From: Pseudomonas fluorescens
GTDB taxonomy: Bacteria; Pseudomonadota; Gammaproteobacteria; Pseudomonadales; Pseudomonadaceae
Length of the DNA stretch: 64,000 nt
Reading direction: 5' to 3'
Assembly: GCF_900215245.1 (NCBI RefSeq)
Contig: NZ_LT907842.1
Span: 124,001-188,000 of the forward strand
Shown here: positions 26,936 through 37,004 of the stretch, one piece after another
Layout of the letters: each line of letters starts with the position of its first letter
Numbering within the stretch: the first letter of the stretch is position 1
Translations under genes and position numbers: made by a program
The notes under the pieces: model-generated
The model's input: the letters and a program-made list of their open reading frames with translations, nothing else
Database searches by the model: none
What the model was told of the DNA's origin: nothing

Positions 26936-28120
26936 CTAACGTACGGCTTCGAATAATCCGCTAGCGCCCATACCACCACCCACGCACATGGTGACGATGC
27001 CGTAACGCAGGTTGCGCCGCTGCAGCTCCCGCACCAGATGCCCGACTTGTCGCGAGCCGGTCATGCCAAACGGGTGCCCGATGGAAATCGAGCCGCCGTT
27101 GACGTTGTACCGGGCATTGTCGATTTCCAGGCGGTTACGCGCATACAGGCACTGTGAGGCGAACGCCTCGTTGAGTTCCCACAGGTCGATATCCGCCACC
27201 TGCAAGCCCTTGGCCTTGAGCAGCCTGGGCACCGAAAACACCGGGCCGATGCCCATTTCGTCAGGTTCGCAACCGGCCACGGTAAAGCCACGGAAAAACG
27301 CCTTGGGCTTGAGCCCCAGTTCGAGGGCTTTTTCCAGGCTCATCACCAACGTCATAGAGGCGCCATCGGAGAGCTGCGAGGAGTTGCCCGCCGTCACCGA
27401 ACCGTCTTCGGCAAACACCGGTTTGAGCCCGCTGAGGCTGGCCAGGGTGGTGTCGGGGCGGTTGCAGTCGTCGCGATCGACCACCCCGTCCAGCACCTGC
27501 ACCTCGCCGCTGTTCTTGTCCTCGACCCGGTACTGGACTGCCATCGGCACAATTTCATCATCGAACAAACCGTCGGCCTGAGCCTGGGCCGTGCGCTGCT
27601 GGCTTTGCAAGGCATACAGGTCCTGGTCTTCGCGGCTCACGTGATAGCGGCGGGCAACGATTTCGGCGGTCTGGCCCATGGGGAAGTAGAGGCCTGGCAC
27701 CTGCTCTTTGAGCAACGGGTTGATCAGGTTGTCGGTATTGACGCTTTTCATGGTCAGGCTGATGGACTCGACGCCACCGGCGACGATGATGTCGCTGCAG
27801 CCCGAAGCGATCTGGTTGGCCGCAATCGCAATCGCCTGCAAGCCCGAGGAGCAGAAGCGGTTGAGGGTCATGCCGGCCGTACCGGTGCCCAGTTGCGAGA
27901 GCACCGCCACATTGCGCCCGATGTTGTAACCCTGGGCGCCTTCATTGGAGCCTGCACCGACAATACAGTCCTCGACTGTCGCCGGGTCGATACCATTGCG
28001 GGTCAGCAGTGCATTCACGCAATGGGCCGCCATGTCATCGGGGCGGGTCTGGTTGAACTTGCCACGAAAGGATTTGGCCAGGCCGGTTCGCACGCTGTCG
28101 ACGATCACTACTTCACGCAT
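26936..28120 (-). CDS. Acetyl-CoA C-acyltransferase (thiolase)
   Basis: A 394-residue thiolase of usual length. The acyl-accepting Cys is in MTLNRFCSSGLQAIA; the second active-site motifs are LWELNEAFASQ, SIGHPFGMTGSRQ and the C-terminal CVGGGMGASG. It catalyses cleavage or condensation of 3-ketoacyl-CoA. Subclass features resemble FadA-like degradative thiolases, but no hydratase partner is adjacent. The location beside pap matches the P. aeruginosa order as I recall it. It probably contributes to fatty-acid or related beta-oxidation. Confidence 0.9.
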   Translation of the reverse strand: MREVVIVDSVRTGLAKSFRGKFNQTRPDDMAAHCVNALLTRNGIDPATVEDCIVGAGSNEGAQGYNIGRNVAVLSQLGTGTAGMTLNRFCSSGLQAIAIAANQIASGCSDIIVAGGVESISLTMKSVNTDNLINPLLKEQVPGLYFPMGQTAEIVARRYHVSREDQDLYALQSQQRTAQAQADGLFDDEIVPMAVQYRVEDKNSGEVQVLDGVVDRDDCNRPDTTLASLSGLKPVFAEDGSVTAGNSSQLSDGASMTLVMSLEKALELGLKPKAFFRGFTVAGCEPDEMGIGPVFSVPRLLKAKGLQVADIDLWELNEAFASQCLYARNRLEIDNARYNVNGGSISIGHPFGMTGSRQVGHLVRELQRRNLRYGIVTMCVGGGMGASGLFEAVR

Positions 28121-28211
28121 GGGCTACCTCGATCTTGTCGTTGTTGGGAGATGGATCGAGGATAGATCCAGGCCCTCCCAACCGCGACGATCATTCACCC
28201 CATAGATAGGC

Positions 28212-29729
28212 CTACTTCTTCTTGCCTTTCTTGTCGTGCTTGTCGGACTTGGCGAACGCCTCTTCGAGCGCGAGGTTGATGGTGCGCAGCACCTTGACCC
28301 GCGCCCAGCGTTTGTCATTGGCTTCCACCAGGGTCCATGGCGCAACTTCGGTACTGGTGCGGTCGACCATGTCGCCCACAGCGGCGCGGTAGTCATCCCA
28401 CTTCTCGCGGTTACGCCAGTCGTCTTCGGTAATCTTGAAACGCTTGAACGGGATTTCCTCACGGGCCTGGAAACGCTCCAACTGGGTCTGCTTGTCGATG
28501 GCCAGCCAGAACTTGACCACGATCACCCCCGCATCGCGCAGTTGCTCCTCAAAGTCGTTGATCTCGCCGTAGGCACGCATCCAGTCCGCCGGGGTGCAGA
28601 AGCCTTCAATGCGTTCCACCAGGACGCGGCCGTACCACGAGCGGTCAAACACCGTGAACATGCCGCGCGCCGGGATTTTTTGCCAGAACCGCCACAGGTA
28701 AGGCTGGGCGCGTTCGTCTTCACTCGGCGCGGCAATCGGCACGATATGGTACTGGCGCGGGTCCAGCGCCGCTGCGACACGCCGGATCGCCCCGCCCTTG
28801 CCCGCTGCGTCATTGCCTTCGAACACAGTGACCAGCGCGTGCTTGCGCATGCGTTTGTCGCGCATCAGCCCGGAGAAACGCGCCTGCTCAGTGATCAGCT
28901 GTTCCTCGTAATCGTCCTTCTCCAGGCGCAAGGTCATGTCGAGGCTGTCGAGCAGGCTCTTCTGGTCCACCGACGCCAACAACGGTGCCGGGTTCATGCC
29001 GCTGGCCTTGCCCTTGGGCAGCTTCAAGGCATTTTGCAGGCCTTCGAGCAGAATCTTGCCCACCGTGAGGCTACGGTAATTGCTGTCGACCCCTTCGATC
29101 ACATGCCACGGCGCGTAATCGCGACTGGTTCGGCGCAGGATGCGCTCACCAAAATGCACAAACTTGTCGTAGGTCTGGGACTGCTGCCAGTCCAGCGGGC
29201 TGATGCGCCAGCTATGCAGCGGGTCGTCGGCCAGCGCCTTGAGCCGCGCCTTCATTTGCTTCTTGGACAGGTGGAACCAGAACTTGAAGATCAGCGCGCC
29301 TTCGTCGCAGAACATCTTCTCCAGGCGCTCGGCACCGGCGATGGCCTGGTCCAGGCGCGCATCCTTGATGTCACCGTGCACCCGGCCTTGCAACATCTGG
29401 CTGTACCAGTTACCGAAAAACACCCCCATACGGCCTTTGGCGGGCAGTTGCCGCCAGTAGCGCCAGGCCGGTGGGCGCGCCAGTTCTTCGTCAGTCTGCT
29501 GGTCGAAGGTGCGCACCTCGATCAAGCGCGGGTCCATCCATTCATTGAGCAGCTTGACGGTTTCGCCCTTGCCGGCCCCTTCAATGCCGTTGATCAGGAT
29601 GATCACCGGGAAGCGCTTCTGCTGTTGCAGCTCATACTGCACTTCCAGCAAGGCTTCGCGCAGCGCCGGCACCTCGGCGTCATAGGTGTCTTTGTCGATG
29701 GCGTGACCGATTTCGGCGGATTCGAACAT
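28212..29729 (-). CDS. pap: Polyphosphate:AMP phosphotransferase (class II PPK2, two-domain)
   Basis: A 505-residue protein from ATG 29729 (MFESAEIGHAID), preceded by GGAG; the longer frame lacks support. It has two tandem PPK2 domains, each with a P-loop: NGIEGAGKGETV near residue 51 and EGNDAAGKGGAIRR near 310. Lid and Walker-B-like segments follow (FDRSWYGRVLVERIEGF in the second). Two-domain PPK2 enzymes phosphorylate AMP to ADP with polyphosphate, the second domain being catalytic. A Lys-rich tail (KSDKHDKKGKKK) ends the protein. It may help maintain adenylate charge under stress. Confidence 0.93.
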   Translation of the reverse strand: MFESAEIGHAIDKDTYDAEVPALREALLEVQYELQQQKRFPVIILINGIEGAGKGETVKLLNEWMDPRLIEVRTFDQQTDEELARPPAWRYWRQLPAKGRMGVFFGNWYSQMLQGRVHGDIKDARLDQAIAGAERLEKMFCDEGALIFKFWFHLSKKQMKARLKALADDPLHSWRISPLDWQQSQTYDKFVHFGERILRRTSRDYAPWHVIEGVDSNYRSLTVGKILLEGLQNALKLPKGKASGMNPAPLLASVDQKSLLDSLDMTLRLEKDDYEEQLITEQARFSGLMRDKRMRKHALVTVFEGNDAAGKGGAIRRVAAALDPRQYHIVPIAAPSEDERAQPYLWRFWQKIPARGMFTVFDRSWYGRVLVERIEGFCTPADWMRAYGEINDFEEQLRDAGVIVVKFWLAIDKQTQLERFQAREEIPFKRFKITEDDWRNREKWDDYRAAVGDMVDRTSTEVAPWTLVEANDKRWARVKVLRTINLALEEAFAKSDKHDKKGKKK

Positions 29730-29831
29730 GGGCAGCTCCGTTTCAAGATGGCTCAAGACTAGCGGATTGGGCAGCACGCCGGTCAAGGAATTCCAACCGG
29801 CTTGCCGTGGATCAATCCGCGCGGCCAAAGA

Positions 29832-32800
29832 CTAATTCCCGGGCACGTGGCAAATGCCCAGATCCTGATGCATCAACATCTGCTGTGTCAGGCGCTCAAC
29901 CACCTCGGTGATGGCTTGCCGGCGAGGCGCGCGCAGGGCTTCCATTTGCTTGAGATACTCCGCGTCGGTGAGGTTCTGGCTGTTTTCAAAGAGTGTTTGT
30001 TGCTGCGTATCAAAGGACGCCGTCGCCGACTGGAAAGCACTCGGAAACTGCTGTTTCAGGTGGGTTTTCCAAAACGCCAATTGGGTCATGAAGCGCAAGA
30101 ATGCGGGGGACAGCTCTGCCGTGCGCACCTGGGACTGTGCGACCTCCAGCCCGTCGCTGGTCACATTGGCAAACAGTGCAAAATTCATATGCTTGGGCTG
30201 CCCCGGGAGCTCCAGGGCCTGGGCCAATCCAACCCGGAACGCCAGGCTGACTTCCAGTGGGTCCGCGCTCAAGTGTTCGACAGCGTAGGTCGCGGCAATT
30301 TTTTCCAGTTCACTGAGGCGAAACAAACCGCGACTCAACTTCAACAACGCGCTGGAATCGCTGCGCGCGCGACCGGCCTGAAGGGTCGCCTTCTCGACCT
30401 CCTTCAAGACTTCTATCTGGCTGAAAATCTGCGCCGTTCCATCCGAGCAATTCGCCGGATGAGCAGCTAATTGAAAGACCCGCTCGCGCAGCCCGACGCT
30501 GTCATGGGTGGCTTGCAGTACCTCCCAAACTCGCTGGGTCAAGTCTTCGCGCACATAACGACTGTCCGCAGTGCCGGACAGTTGCGCCAGCAATTCGAAC
30601 AACGGCGGTGATTCCGGATCATCCCGAAGGTTGGCCCACACGGTACGCTTGTGCACATCCCGACTGGCCGTTTCCTGCGGCAACCATAACGCCCTGGCCC
30701 TCAACTCGGTCATGCGCGGTTGATCGTCGCGCACATAGCCCATGCCAATACCGGCGTCGTCGCGATAACGCAGGAGTGCCGTTACCGTCGAACTGGATAA
30801 CGGGTTACCGCCTACATTAATCGCCTGACTGAAACTGCGCGGCGTCGTGAACAACCACTCGGGCAACACGGTCATCGCGTTGTCGCGCAAATCCGCCTGC
30901 TCAAGCCGGGCCAGCCGCCCCAGCCCCAAGGGCAGGTCGGTGATTTTTGTGTCCTGTAATAACAGGGTGTGCAAGTCGCGCATCTTGCTGACATCCACCA
31001 GTTTCTCCAGCGGATTGTGGCTCAGGTCCAGCCGGCGCAACGCACTCAGGTCAGCCAGTTTCAGCCGCGTGTAGTCAGTCAGCGCCAAGCGGTTACGCGG
31101 CATCGATACACTTTCAAGGTCAAACATGCGCGAGAGGACTTCCGGTAACCGGGTCAGGTGGTTTCGGTCCAGCTCCAGACGCCTCAGCCCCTTAAAACAT
31201 TTTAGAAAATAAGCGACGTCATCCCCCAGGCGCATGTTCTTGAGTGACAGTTGCCGGACATGGTCGAAACGAATCTCGCCCGGCAGCGTTGGCAGCGAGC
31301 CCACGCGCATTCCGTCCAGGCTTAAACTGGCGACGGAGGTCTGGTGCTCATCCAGAGCAAAGCTTTGACGCCGCCAACAGGCTTCAATGCGCTGTGCCAC
31401 CTGCTGGCGGCTGTTGCGAATGTCACTCAGGCCCGGTTGTTTCTCCAGGTCCTGGGTAGCGTTCTTCCAATGCTTGAGCAGCGCTCGCAAATGCCCCAGT
31501 TCGGCCTGCAGACGCTTTACCGCCCTGGCCCGTGAAAGCGCATCGGCGCCCAGCGCCATCAGCAGCGAAGCGACTTGTGCATCGCTGAACAACGGGTACA
31601 AACGCTTCACTTTGCGTACCAGTGCGAGTGGATGCACCAACGGCCCCGTCGGCGAATCGGCCATTTCACAGGGAACCCCCTCCACCAGAGGTTCACTGAC
31701 TCCGCTGGAAAACGCCTCGCCAGCCAGCTCCCGTTCCCCCTTGGCCTGCGAGGCGCTCATGTAGCGCAGGCGCCAAATGTTACTGGGCGCGTTCAGCGGT
31801 AATCCGAGTGTCACGCGCTGGCTGTCCGTGAGCGCTGAATCGAGCGCCTCGAACAGTCCGTCGGGGCCGGCATACGGTCCACCGATGCTCAGGCCCGTGT
31901 CATCAAACGTCTCAAACCCGGCGCTCGACCTGACCACTACGCGGCGCACGGTGGCCTCCACGAACGCGCCCAGGGCCAATATGTCGCCCTGGGCTGAATC
32001 CTGGCGCAATTCGAGTCGCAACGCCCTGCCCCACCCCGCCACGCGCGGCGTTGAGCGAACCGCAACCAGCGCGGTATCCAGGCCGGCCAACTCTGGCAGG
32101 TCAAACCCCATCAAGGCGCGGTCCAGGCGTTGCGCCGCCAGGGCACGTTGCACAGACTCCGCCAGGGCCATGGGAACCCGTTGATTGTCGCGCAACGATT
32201 CGCGTTGCAGCGTCGATGCCTCGGCCATCAATTCGCGCATCGAGGTACAGGGCAGTTGCGGATAAGTGCGCCTGAGTAACGCCCACTCGGGCGGGACGGG
32301 GGCGTCATAGGCCTGATATAACCGCTCGAACAGCGGCTTACGATCGGCCTTGAGGTGCGCGAGCAACTGGCGCACCAGTACGGCGTGCTCCTGATCGGCC
32401 GTGACCCCGTCGCCCAGCAGGCGGGTCTTTTGTGCCTCATCCAGCCCGGACAACAGCACGTCAACCACTTTTCCCTCACGGAGCATCGGCTCGGTGACCG
32501 TCAAACGACGGCCCACGTCGTGGGCCGTCAGGCTGGCCGGGTAGCGTGCCTTGACGCTGCGCTGCGCATCCAGCACCTCAAAATAGCGCCCCACCGGCCA
32601 CCCCTTTAACAGGGGCAAGGCGTGCAGCAGCAAGGTCGAATTGGCGAGGCTGGGGGCCGCGCCGTTTTCCAGCTGCCAGATCAGATCGCGAATGGACTGA
32701 TCCAGCCTGAAACGTTCGTACAAGTCGCGAAAGCGTGCGGGAAAGGGCAAGCACTCCTGCGCCTGATGAAGCCCCCAATCATGGGGTTTATCCATGATGG

Positions 32801-34679
32801 CCTTGATCTGTAGCAGTTTCCTTGGCGGCAGCGAGGAACCGGAATCTGTCGGCTTCAACCGCGAAAAGAGATACTCCTGATCCTCCCACTCGTCAGGCTG
32901 TTCGAACGCAAAACGCCAACAGCCCTCCCCGTTATGCAGCAATGGCGGGCGATAAGCCGTGTGCCGCGCGAGGTGACTGGCCCGCCATTGCTCCAGTTTC
33001 GTGTCGAACACAACCCGGTGCACACGCTCATTGACCTTAACGTATGAATGACCGTCCACCTTGTAGATCCCCGAAGCGTCGGCGACCTCATCATCGACAA
33101 CGCTCTGAGCATGGACGTACGGCGTGATATCCGGGCGCCACAACCGCAGGTTGCCCTCCGTGGGGCGTACCACGTCAACGTTGCGAAAAAAGCTGTCCAG
33201 GTTAAGGCCGCTGCGCTTCATTGCCGAACCAACAACCTTGCTGCCTGCCGCGAACAACACCATCGAGGTGATATTTTCAGCGACGGCCACCATCTGCTTG
33301 AAGGCCTCCTCCTTGTCACCACGGCGCCAGTCTTCAATGCCCTCATAGAGCTCGCCGAGCATCTGCCCGATGGCCACGCCTGTCATCAACACCCCCAGTT
33401 CCGGGACAACCAGGCCGGCGAGGTTGAGTACCGTCAACCCAGCGTCCAGGTAGGCCTGCAAGCGCCGCTCACGTGCCTCCTCATCGACGTCGGCCACCGG
33501 CACCGCCAGGGCCCGCGCGTCGGCTTGCAGTTTTGCGGCGTACGTATCAAAAAAATACCTGGGCAGGCTGACCGTCAGGAGGTTGGCCTCCAGCGCCCCG
33601 AACATGCTGGCCTGATCCAAACGGCTGAAGAACCCGACCCGGTCGCCCTGGCTCAAATAGCGGGCAAAAAAAGCACGATACGCAGCCACGCCAAGCTTGC
33701 GCTTGAGGTAGGCCTGCAGGTCATCCAGCGAGGAATACTCGAAGAGGGGCCGTTCCGGTTCGTTGGGCATGTACACCACACAGGGCTCCTGCGGGTATTG
33801 CGCAATCGACCGGCCGGAAAACACCAGGATGCTCCACAGACAACCGCCCTCGGTATTCAGCCCTTGCCAGGTGACCGGCCGCCCTTGAAACAGCACCCCG
33901 GCGGCCTGCGCCTGCGACGGTGTCAGTTGGCGGTCCAGCAATGTGCACAACATCCTGTAGGTGTCGGCTGAAATATCGGCGCGCATCACGGCAATATGGG
34001 CGTCGATCTTCATGTCCAGGACTTTCATCCGGCCGATATCGGTCGCGACAGCATTGACGTAGGGCTTGTCACGGGTCTGCTCATCACTCAGGTTGAGCAC
34101 GTCACTGATGTGCCGCTGATACAAGCGGCCAAGGTCCAGGGCACGGCAGCCTTGGGCAAACTCGAGCGGTGTAATACCCATCACCCCACGCGCGGCGGAC
34201 CCCGACTGCAACAGCGAGCCGGCCGGAAAGTATTCTGCTCGAGCTTCATCCGCCGAGAAATTCTGCATCGCCACATGCAGCAGGCTGTCCTGCACCAGCC
34301 TCACCGTTTTCACATACTTGAGTGGCAAGAGCTCTTTTTCGTATTCGTTGACCGCACGAATAAAAACATCTTTTTTCGGTTCCACGCTCAGTTGCCAGCG
34401 TGTCAGGCAATAGTCCTTGAGCCGCTCATTGCAAAACTCATCCAGCCCCCGCAATGGCTTCATGCACTCGGTGACGACTGCCTGGGCCTCTGCAACCCGC
34501 ACGGCATCTCTGGTCAATGCATCAAGCACGCCCGGTGGTGCGTTGACCATCCAGCCCGGCAGCTTCTTTTGCAGGACCTGGGCCTTGTCCAGATCCCCGG
34601 TCATTTCCAGTAAGGCCGCTTGCAGCTGGCTTTGGGTCAACTGGTTCAGCTTGTTGTTCAAATCATCCTGTGTGCGCAT
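29832..34679 (-). CDS. Giant LRR protein with NEL-type E3 ubiquitin ligase domain
   Basis: A 1615-residue protein from ATG 34679 (MRTQDDLNNKL), with AAGGA before it. Residues 1 to ~1100 form a large, mostly helical region like the DUF6543/dermonecrotic-toxin-like N-termini of Pseudomonas NEL proteins. A central hydrophobic stretch (LTVLNLAGLVVPELGVLMTG) is inside it. Leucine-rich repeats cover ~1116-1316 (LRRLELDRNHLTRLPEVL; LRRLDLSHNPLEKL). The C-terminus is a NEL domain with the CxD catalytic motif, Cys1411 in CSDG. IpaH/SspH NEL enzymes ubiquitinate host proteins. No signal peptide or secretion genes are adjacent; a type III or other route is inferred. It looks like an accessory insertion between pap and mnmC. 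Confidence 0.85.
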   Translation of the reverse strand: MRTQDDLNNKLNQLTQSQLQAALLEMTGDLDKAQVLQKKLPGWMVNAPPGVLDALTRDAVRVAEAQAVVTECMKPLRGLDEFCNERLKDYCLTRWQLSVEPKKDVFIRAVNEYEKELLPLKYVKTVRLVQDSLLHVAMQNFSADEARAEYFPAGSLLQSGSAARGVMGITPLEFAQGCRALDLGRLYQRHISDVLNLSDEQTRDKPYVNAVATDIGRMKVLDMKIDAHIAVMRADISADTYRMLCTLLDRQLTPSQAQAAGVLFQGRPVTWQGLNTEGGCLWSILVFSGRSIAQYPQEPCVVYMPNEPERPLFEYSSLDDLQAYLKRKLGVAAYRAFFARYLSQGDRVGFFSRLDQASMFGALEANLLTVSLPRYFFDTYAAKLQADARALAVPVADVDEEARERRLQAYLDAGLTVLNLAGLVVPELGVLMTGVAIGQMLGELYEGIEDWRRGDKEEAFKQMVAVAENITSMVLFAAGSKVVGSAMKRSGLNLDSFFRNVDVVRPTEGNLRLWRPDITPYVHAQSVVDDEVADASGIYKVDGHSYVKVNERVHRVVFDTKLEQWRASHLARHTAYRPPLLHNGEGCWRFAFEQPDEWEDQEYLFSRLKPTDSGSSLPPRKLLQIKAIMDKPHDWGLHQAQECLPFPARFRDLYERFRLDQSIRDLIWQLENGAAPSLANSTLLLHALPLLKGWPVGRYFEVLDAQRSVKARYPASLTAHDVGRRLTVTEPMLREGKVVDVLLSGLDEAQKTRLLGDGVTADQEHAVLVRQLLAHLKADRKPLFERLYQAYDAPVPPEWALLRRTYPQLPCTSMRELMAEASTLQRESLRDNQRVPMALAESVQRALAAQRLDRALMGFDLPELAGLDTALVAVRSTPRVAGWGRALRLELRQDSAQGDILALGAFVEATVRRVVVRSSAGFETFDDTGLSIGGPYAGPDGLFEALDSALTDSQRVTLGLPLNAPSNIWRLRYMSASQAKGERELAGEAFSSGVSEPLVEGVPCEMADSPTGPLVHPLALVRKVKRLYPLFSDAQVASLLMALGADALSRARAVKRLQAELGHLRALLKHWKNATQDLEKQPGLSDIRNSRQQVAQRIEACWRRQSFALDEHQTSVASLSLDGMRVGSLPTLPGEIRFDHVRQLSLKNMRLGDDVAYFLKCFKGLRRLELDRNHLTRLPEVLSRMFDLESVSMPRNRLALTDYTRLKLADLSALRRLDLSHNPLEKLVDVSKMRDLHTLLLQDTKITDLPLGLGRLARLEQADLRDNAMTVLPEWLFTTPRSFSQAINVGGNPLSSSTVTALLRYRDDAGIGMGYVRDDQPRMTELRARALWLPQETASRDVHKRTVWANLRDDPESPPLFELLAQLSGTADSRYVREDLTQRVWEVLQATHDSVGLRERVFQLAAHPANCSDGTAQIFSQIEVLKEVEKATLQAGRARSDSSALLKLSRGLFRLSELEKIAATYAVEHLSADPLEVSLAFRVGLAQALELPGQPKHMNFALFANVTSDGLEVAQSQVRTAELSPAFLRFMTQLAFWKTHLKQQFPSAFQSATASFDTQQQTLFENSQNLTDAEYLKQMEALRAPRRQAITEVVERLTQQMLMHQDLGICHVPGN

Positions 34680-34868
34680 CAGCAATATCCTTTATTGCCT
34701 ATAAATCAAAGCATTACGATAGCGCAGCGGCCCACGCAGCATTAACGCTGATTGTTGATGGGTGGATAGGTGCCCGCAGCAGTTTTTTCCATGTAAAAAC
34801 TATCGGGCTACCCCCTTCGGCTAGAATGGCGACCTTGCCTTTGCCCGCTGTTATTTTATGAGCCGCCC

Positions 34869-36869
34869 ATGAACCCCGTAACCCACGCCCAGCTCGACTG
34901 GGATGACCAAGGTCGCCCGCACTCGCGGGTCTTCGACGATGTGTATTTCTCCGACAAGTCGGGCCTTGAAGAAACCCGCTACGTGTTCCTTGAGCAGAAC
35001 CGCTTGCAGGCGCGGTTTGCCGCCCTGCCGGCGGGTGGCCGGCTGGTGATCGGAGAAACCGGGTTCGGCACTGGCTTGAACTTCCTCTGCGCCTGGCAGC
35101 TGTTCGAGCAACACGCGGCGGCCGGTGCGCACCTGCATTTTGTGAGCGTGGAAAAGTACCCACTGAGCCACAACGACCTGCAACGCGCCCTGGCCCTCTG
35201 GCCGGAACTCAGTGCCTACGCCGAGCAACTGTTGGCGCAGTACATCGCGATCCATCAAGGCTTCCAACGCCTGGTATTGGCTAATGGCCGGGTCACCCTG
35301 ACCCTGCTGGTCGGCGACGCGCTGGAGCAATTGCCGCAACTGGATGCGCAGGTTGACGCCTGGTTTCTCGACGGCTTCGCCCCGGCTAAAAACCCTGACA
35401 TGTGGACCGCCGAGCTGTTTGCCGAACTGGCGCGCCTGGCGGCGCCGGGCTCGACCATCAGCACCTTCACCAGCACTGGTTGGGTACGCCGCCTGATCAA
35501 TGCCGCCGGGTTCAAGATGAAACGCACACCGGGCATCGGCCACAAGTGGGAGATCCTGCGCGGTGAGTTCCTCGGCTGGCCCGAAGGCACGCTGCCGCCC
35601 GCCAAAGCCAAACCCTGGTTCGCCCGCCCGGCGGCCATCGAGGGCGAACGCCACGCGATGGTCATCGGTGGCGGCCTGGCCGGTTGCGCGACCGCCGCGA
35701 GCCTGGCCGCACGTGGCTGGCGCGTCAGCCTGCTGGAGCGCCACACCGCCCTGGCCCAGGAAGCGTCGGGCAACCCACAGGGCGTGTTGTACCTCAAGCT
35801 TTCGGCGCATGGAACGGCACTTTCGCAGCTGATCCTCAGTGGTTTCGGCCACACTCGACGCCTGTTGGAACATCTGCACCGCGGCATTGATTGGGATGGC
35901 TGCGGCGTGCTGCAACTGGCGTTTGATGCCAAGGAAGCTCAGCGCCAGGCGCAACTGGCCGAGGCCTTTGCACCAGACCTGTTGCACCTGTTAGACCGTG
36001 AGCAGGCGCAACAACGCGCCGGGATCGACCTGGCACAGGGCGGCCTGTTTTTTCCGCAAGGCGGCTGGGTACATCCACCGGCACTGTGCCAATGGCAGGC
36101 GGCGCATCCGTTGATTGACGTGCTCACCCATCACGACCCCCTTGAGCTGCACCGGGTCAATGACCAGTGGCAGGCCCGCGATGCCGACCGCGTGCTGGCC
36201 AGCGCTCGCGTGGTGGTGCTCGCCGGGGCCGCCGAGATCAAGCGATTCGCCCCCAGCGCCGACTTGCCGCTCAAGCGCATACGCGGGCAAATCACCCGGC
36301 TGACGCAAACGGCAGCGAGTGAGGCGCTGGCCACTGTGGTTTGCGCCGAGGGTTACGTCGCCCCCGCCCGGCTGGGTGAACACACCCTGGGCGCGAGTTT
36401 TGATTTCACCAACGAAGACCTCACGCCCACCGCCACCGAACATGCCGGCAACCTGGCAATGCTGCGGGAAATCTCTGAAGACTTGTCGCAACGCCTCGGC
36501 GCCGAGCACTTGGCACCCGAGCAACTGGAGGGTCGGGCGGCGTTTCGTTGCACCAGCCCTGACTACCTGCCGATCGTCGGGCCGTTGGCCGACCACGAAG
36601 CCTTCCAACAGGCGTATGCGGTGCTCGGCAAGGACGCCCGGCAAGTACCGGATACGCCCTGCCCCTGGCTGCCGGGTCTGTATATCAACAGCGGCCATGG
36701 CTCACGCGGATTGATCACAGCGCCCCTGTGCGGCGAGCTGATTGCGGCCTGGCTGACGGATGAGCCATTGCCGGTTCCGGCCAGTGTGGCCGAGGCCTGC
36801 CACCCGAATCGGTTTGCCCTGCGTGCACTGGTGAAAGGCAAGTCAGCGCCAGGCAAAGAGCGGCTTTAA
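34869..36869 (+). CDS. mnmC: Bifunctional tRNA mnm5s2U34 biosynthesis protein MnmC
   Basis: A 666-residue fusion. The N-terminal ~240 residues are the SAM-dependent methyltransferase MnmC2 (YVFLEQNRLQARF, then GETGFGTGLNFLCAW and WFLDGFAPAKNPDMW). From ~255 comes the FAD-dependent oxidoreductase MnmC1, with the dinucleotide fold VIGGGLAGCATAASLAARGW and a C-terminal GSRGLITAPLCGELIA. It converts cmnm5s2U to nm5s2U and then methylates it to mnm5s2U at the wobble position of tRNAs. Length and domain order match the family. It is divergent from the NEL gene. Confidence 0.95.
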   Translation: MNPVTHAQLDWDDQGRPHSRVFDDVYFSDKSGLEETRYVFLEQNRLQARFAALPAGGRLVIGETGFGTGLNFLCAWQLFEQHAAAGAHLHFVSVEKYPLSHNDLQRALALWPELSAYAEQLLAQYIAIHQGFQRLVLANGRVTLTLLVGDALEQLPQLDAQVDAWFLDGFAPAKNPDMWTAELFAELARLAAPGSTISTFTSTGWVRRLINAAGFKMKRTPGIGHKWEILRGEFLGWPEGTLPPAKAKPWFARPAAIEGERHAMVIGGGLAGCATAASLAARGWRVSLLERHTALAQEASGNPQGVLYLKLSAHGTALSQLILSGFGHTRRLLEHLHRGIDWDGCGVLQLAFDAKEAQRQAQLAEAFAPDLLHLLDREQAQQRAGIDLAQGGLFFPQGGWVHPPALCQWQAAHPLIDVLTHHDPLELHRVNDQWQARDADRVLASARVVVLAGAAEIKRFAPSADLPLKRIRGQITRLTQTAASEALATVVCAEGYVAPARLGEHTLGASFDFTNEDLTPTATEHAGNLAMLREISEDLSQRLGAEHLAPEQLEGRAAFRCTSPDYLPIVGPLADHEAFQQAYAVLGKDARQVPDTPCPWLPGLYINSGHGSRGLITAPLCGELIAAWLTDEPLPVPASVAEACHPNRFALRALVKGKSAPGKERL

Positions 36870-37004
36870 AGCCATCACGGCTATTTGCCTTATAACTTAT
36901 CGGTCTAAAACTCCACGGATAGCACTGGGTCAGTTTCTGGGTACGCGCCCTGTTGGCGCACTGGATATTGACCCCTCCCCAACGGAAAAACCGGTAAGGA
37001 ATTT

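Noticed and set aside
36870..37004. AlgU or RpoS promoter for the NAGGN operon
   Set aside because: I looked for GAACTT/TCTGA-type elements; the best candidate around 36895 lacks a matching -10, so none is called.
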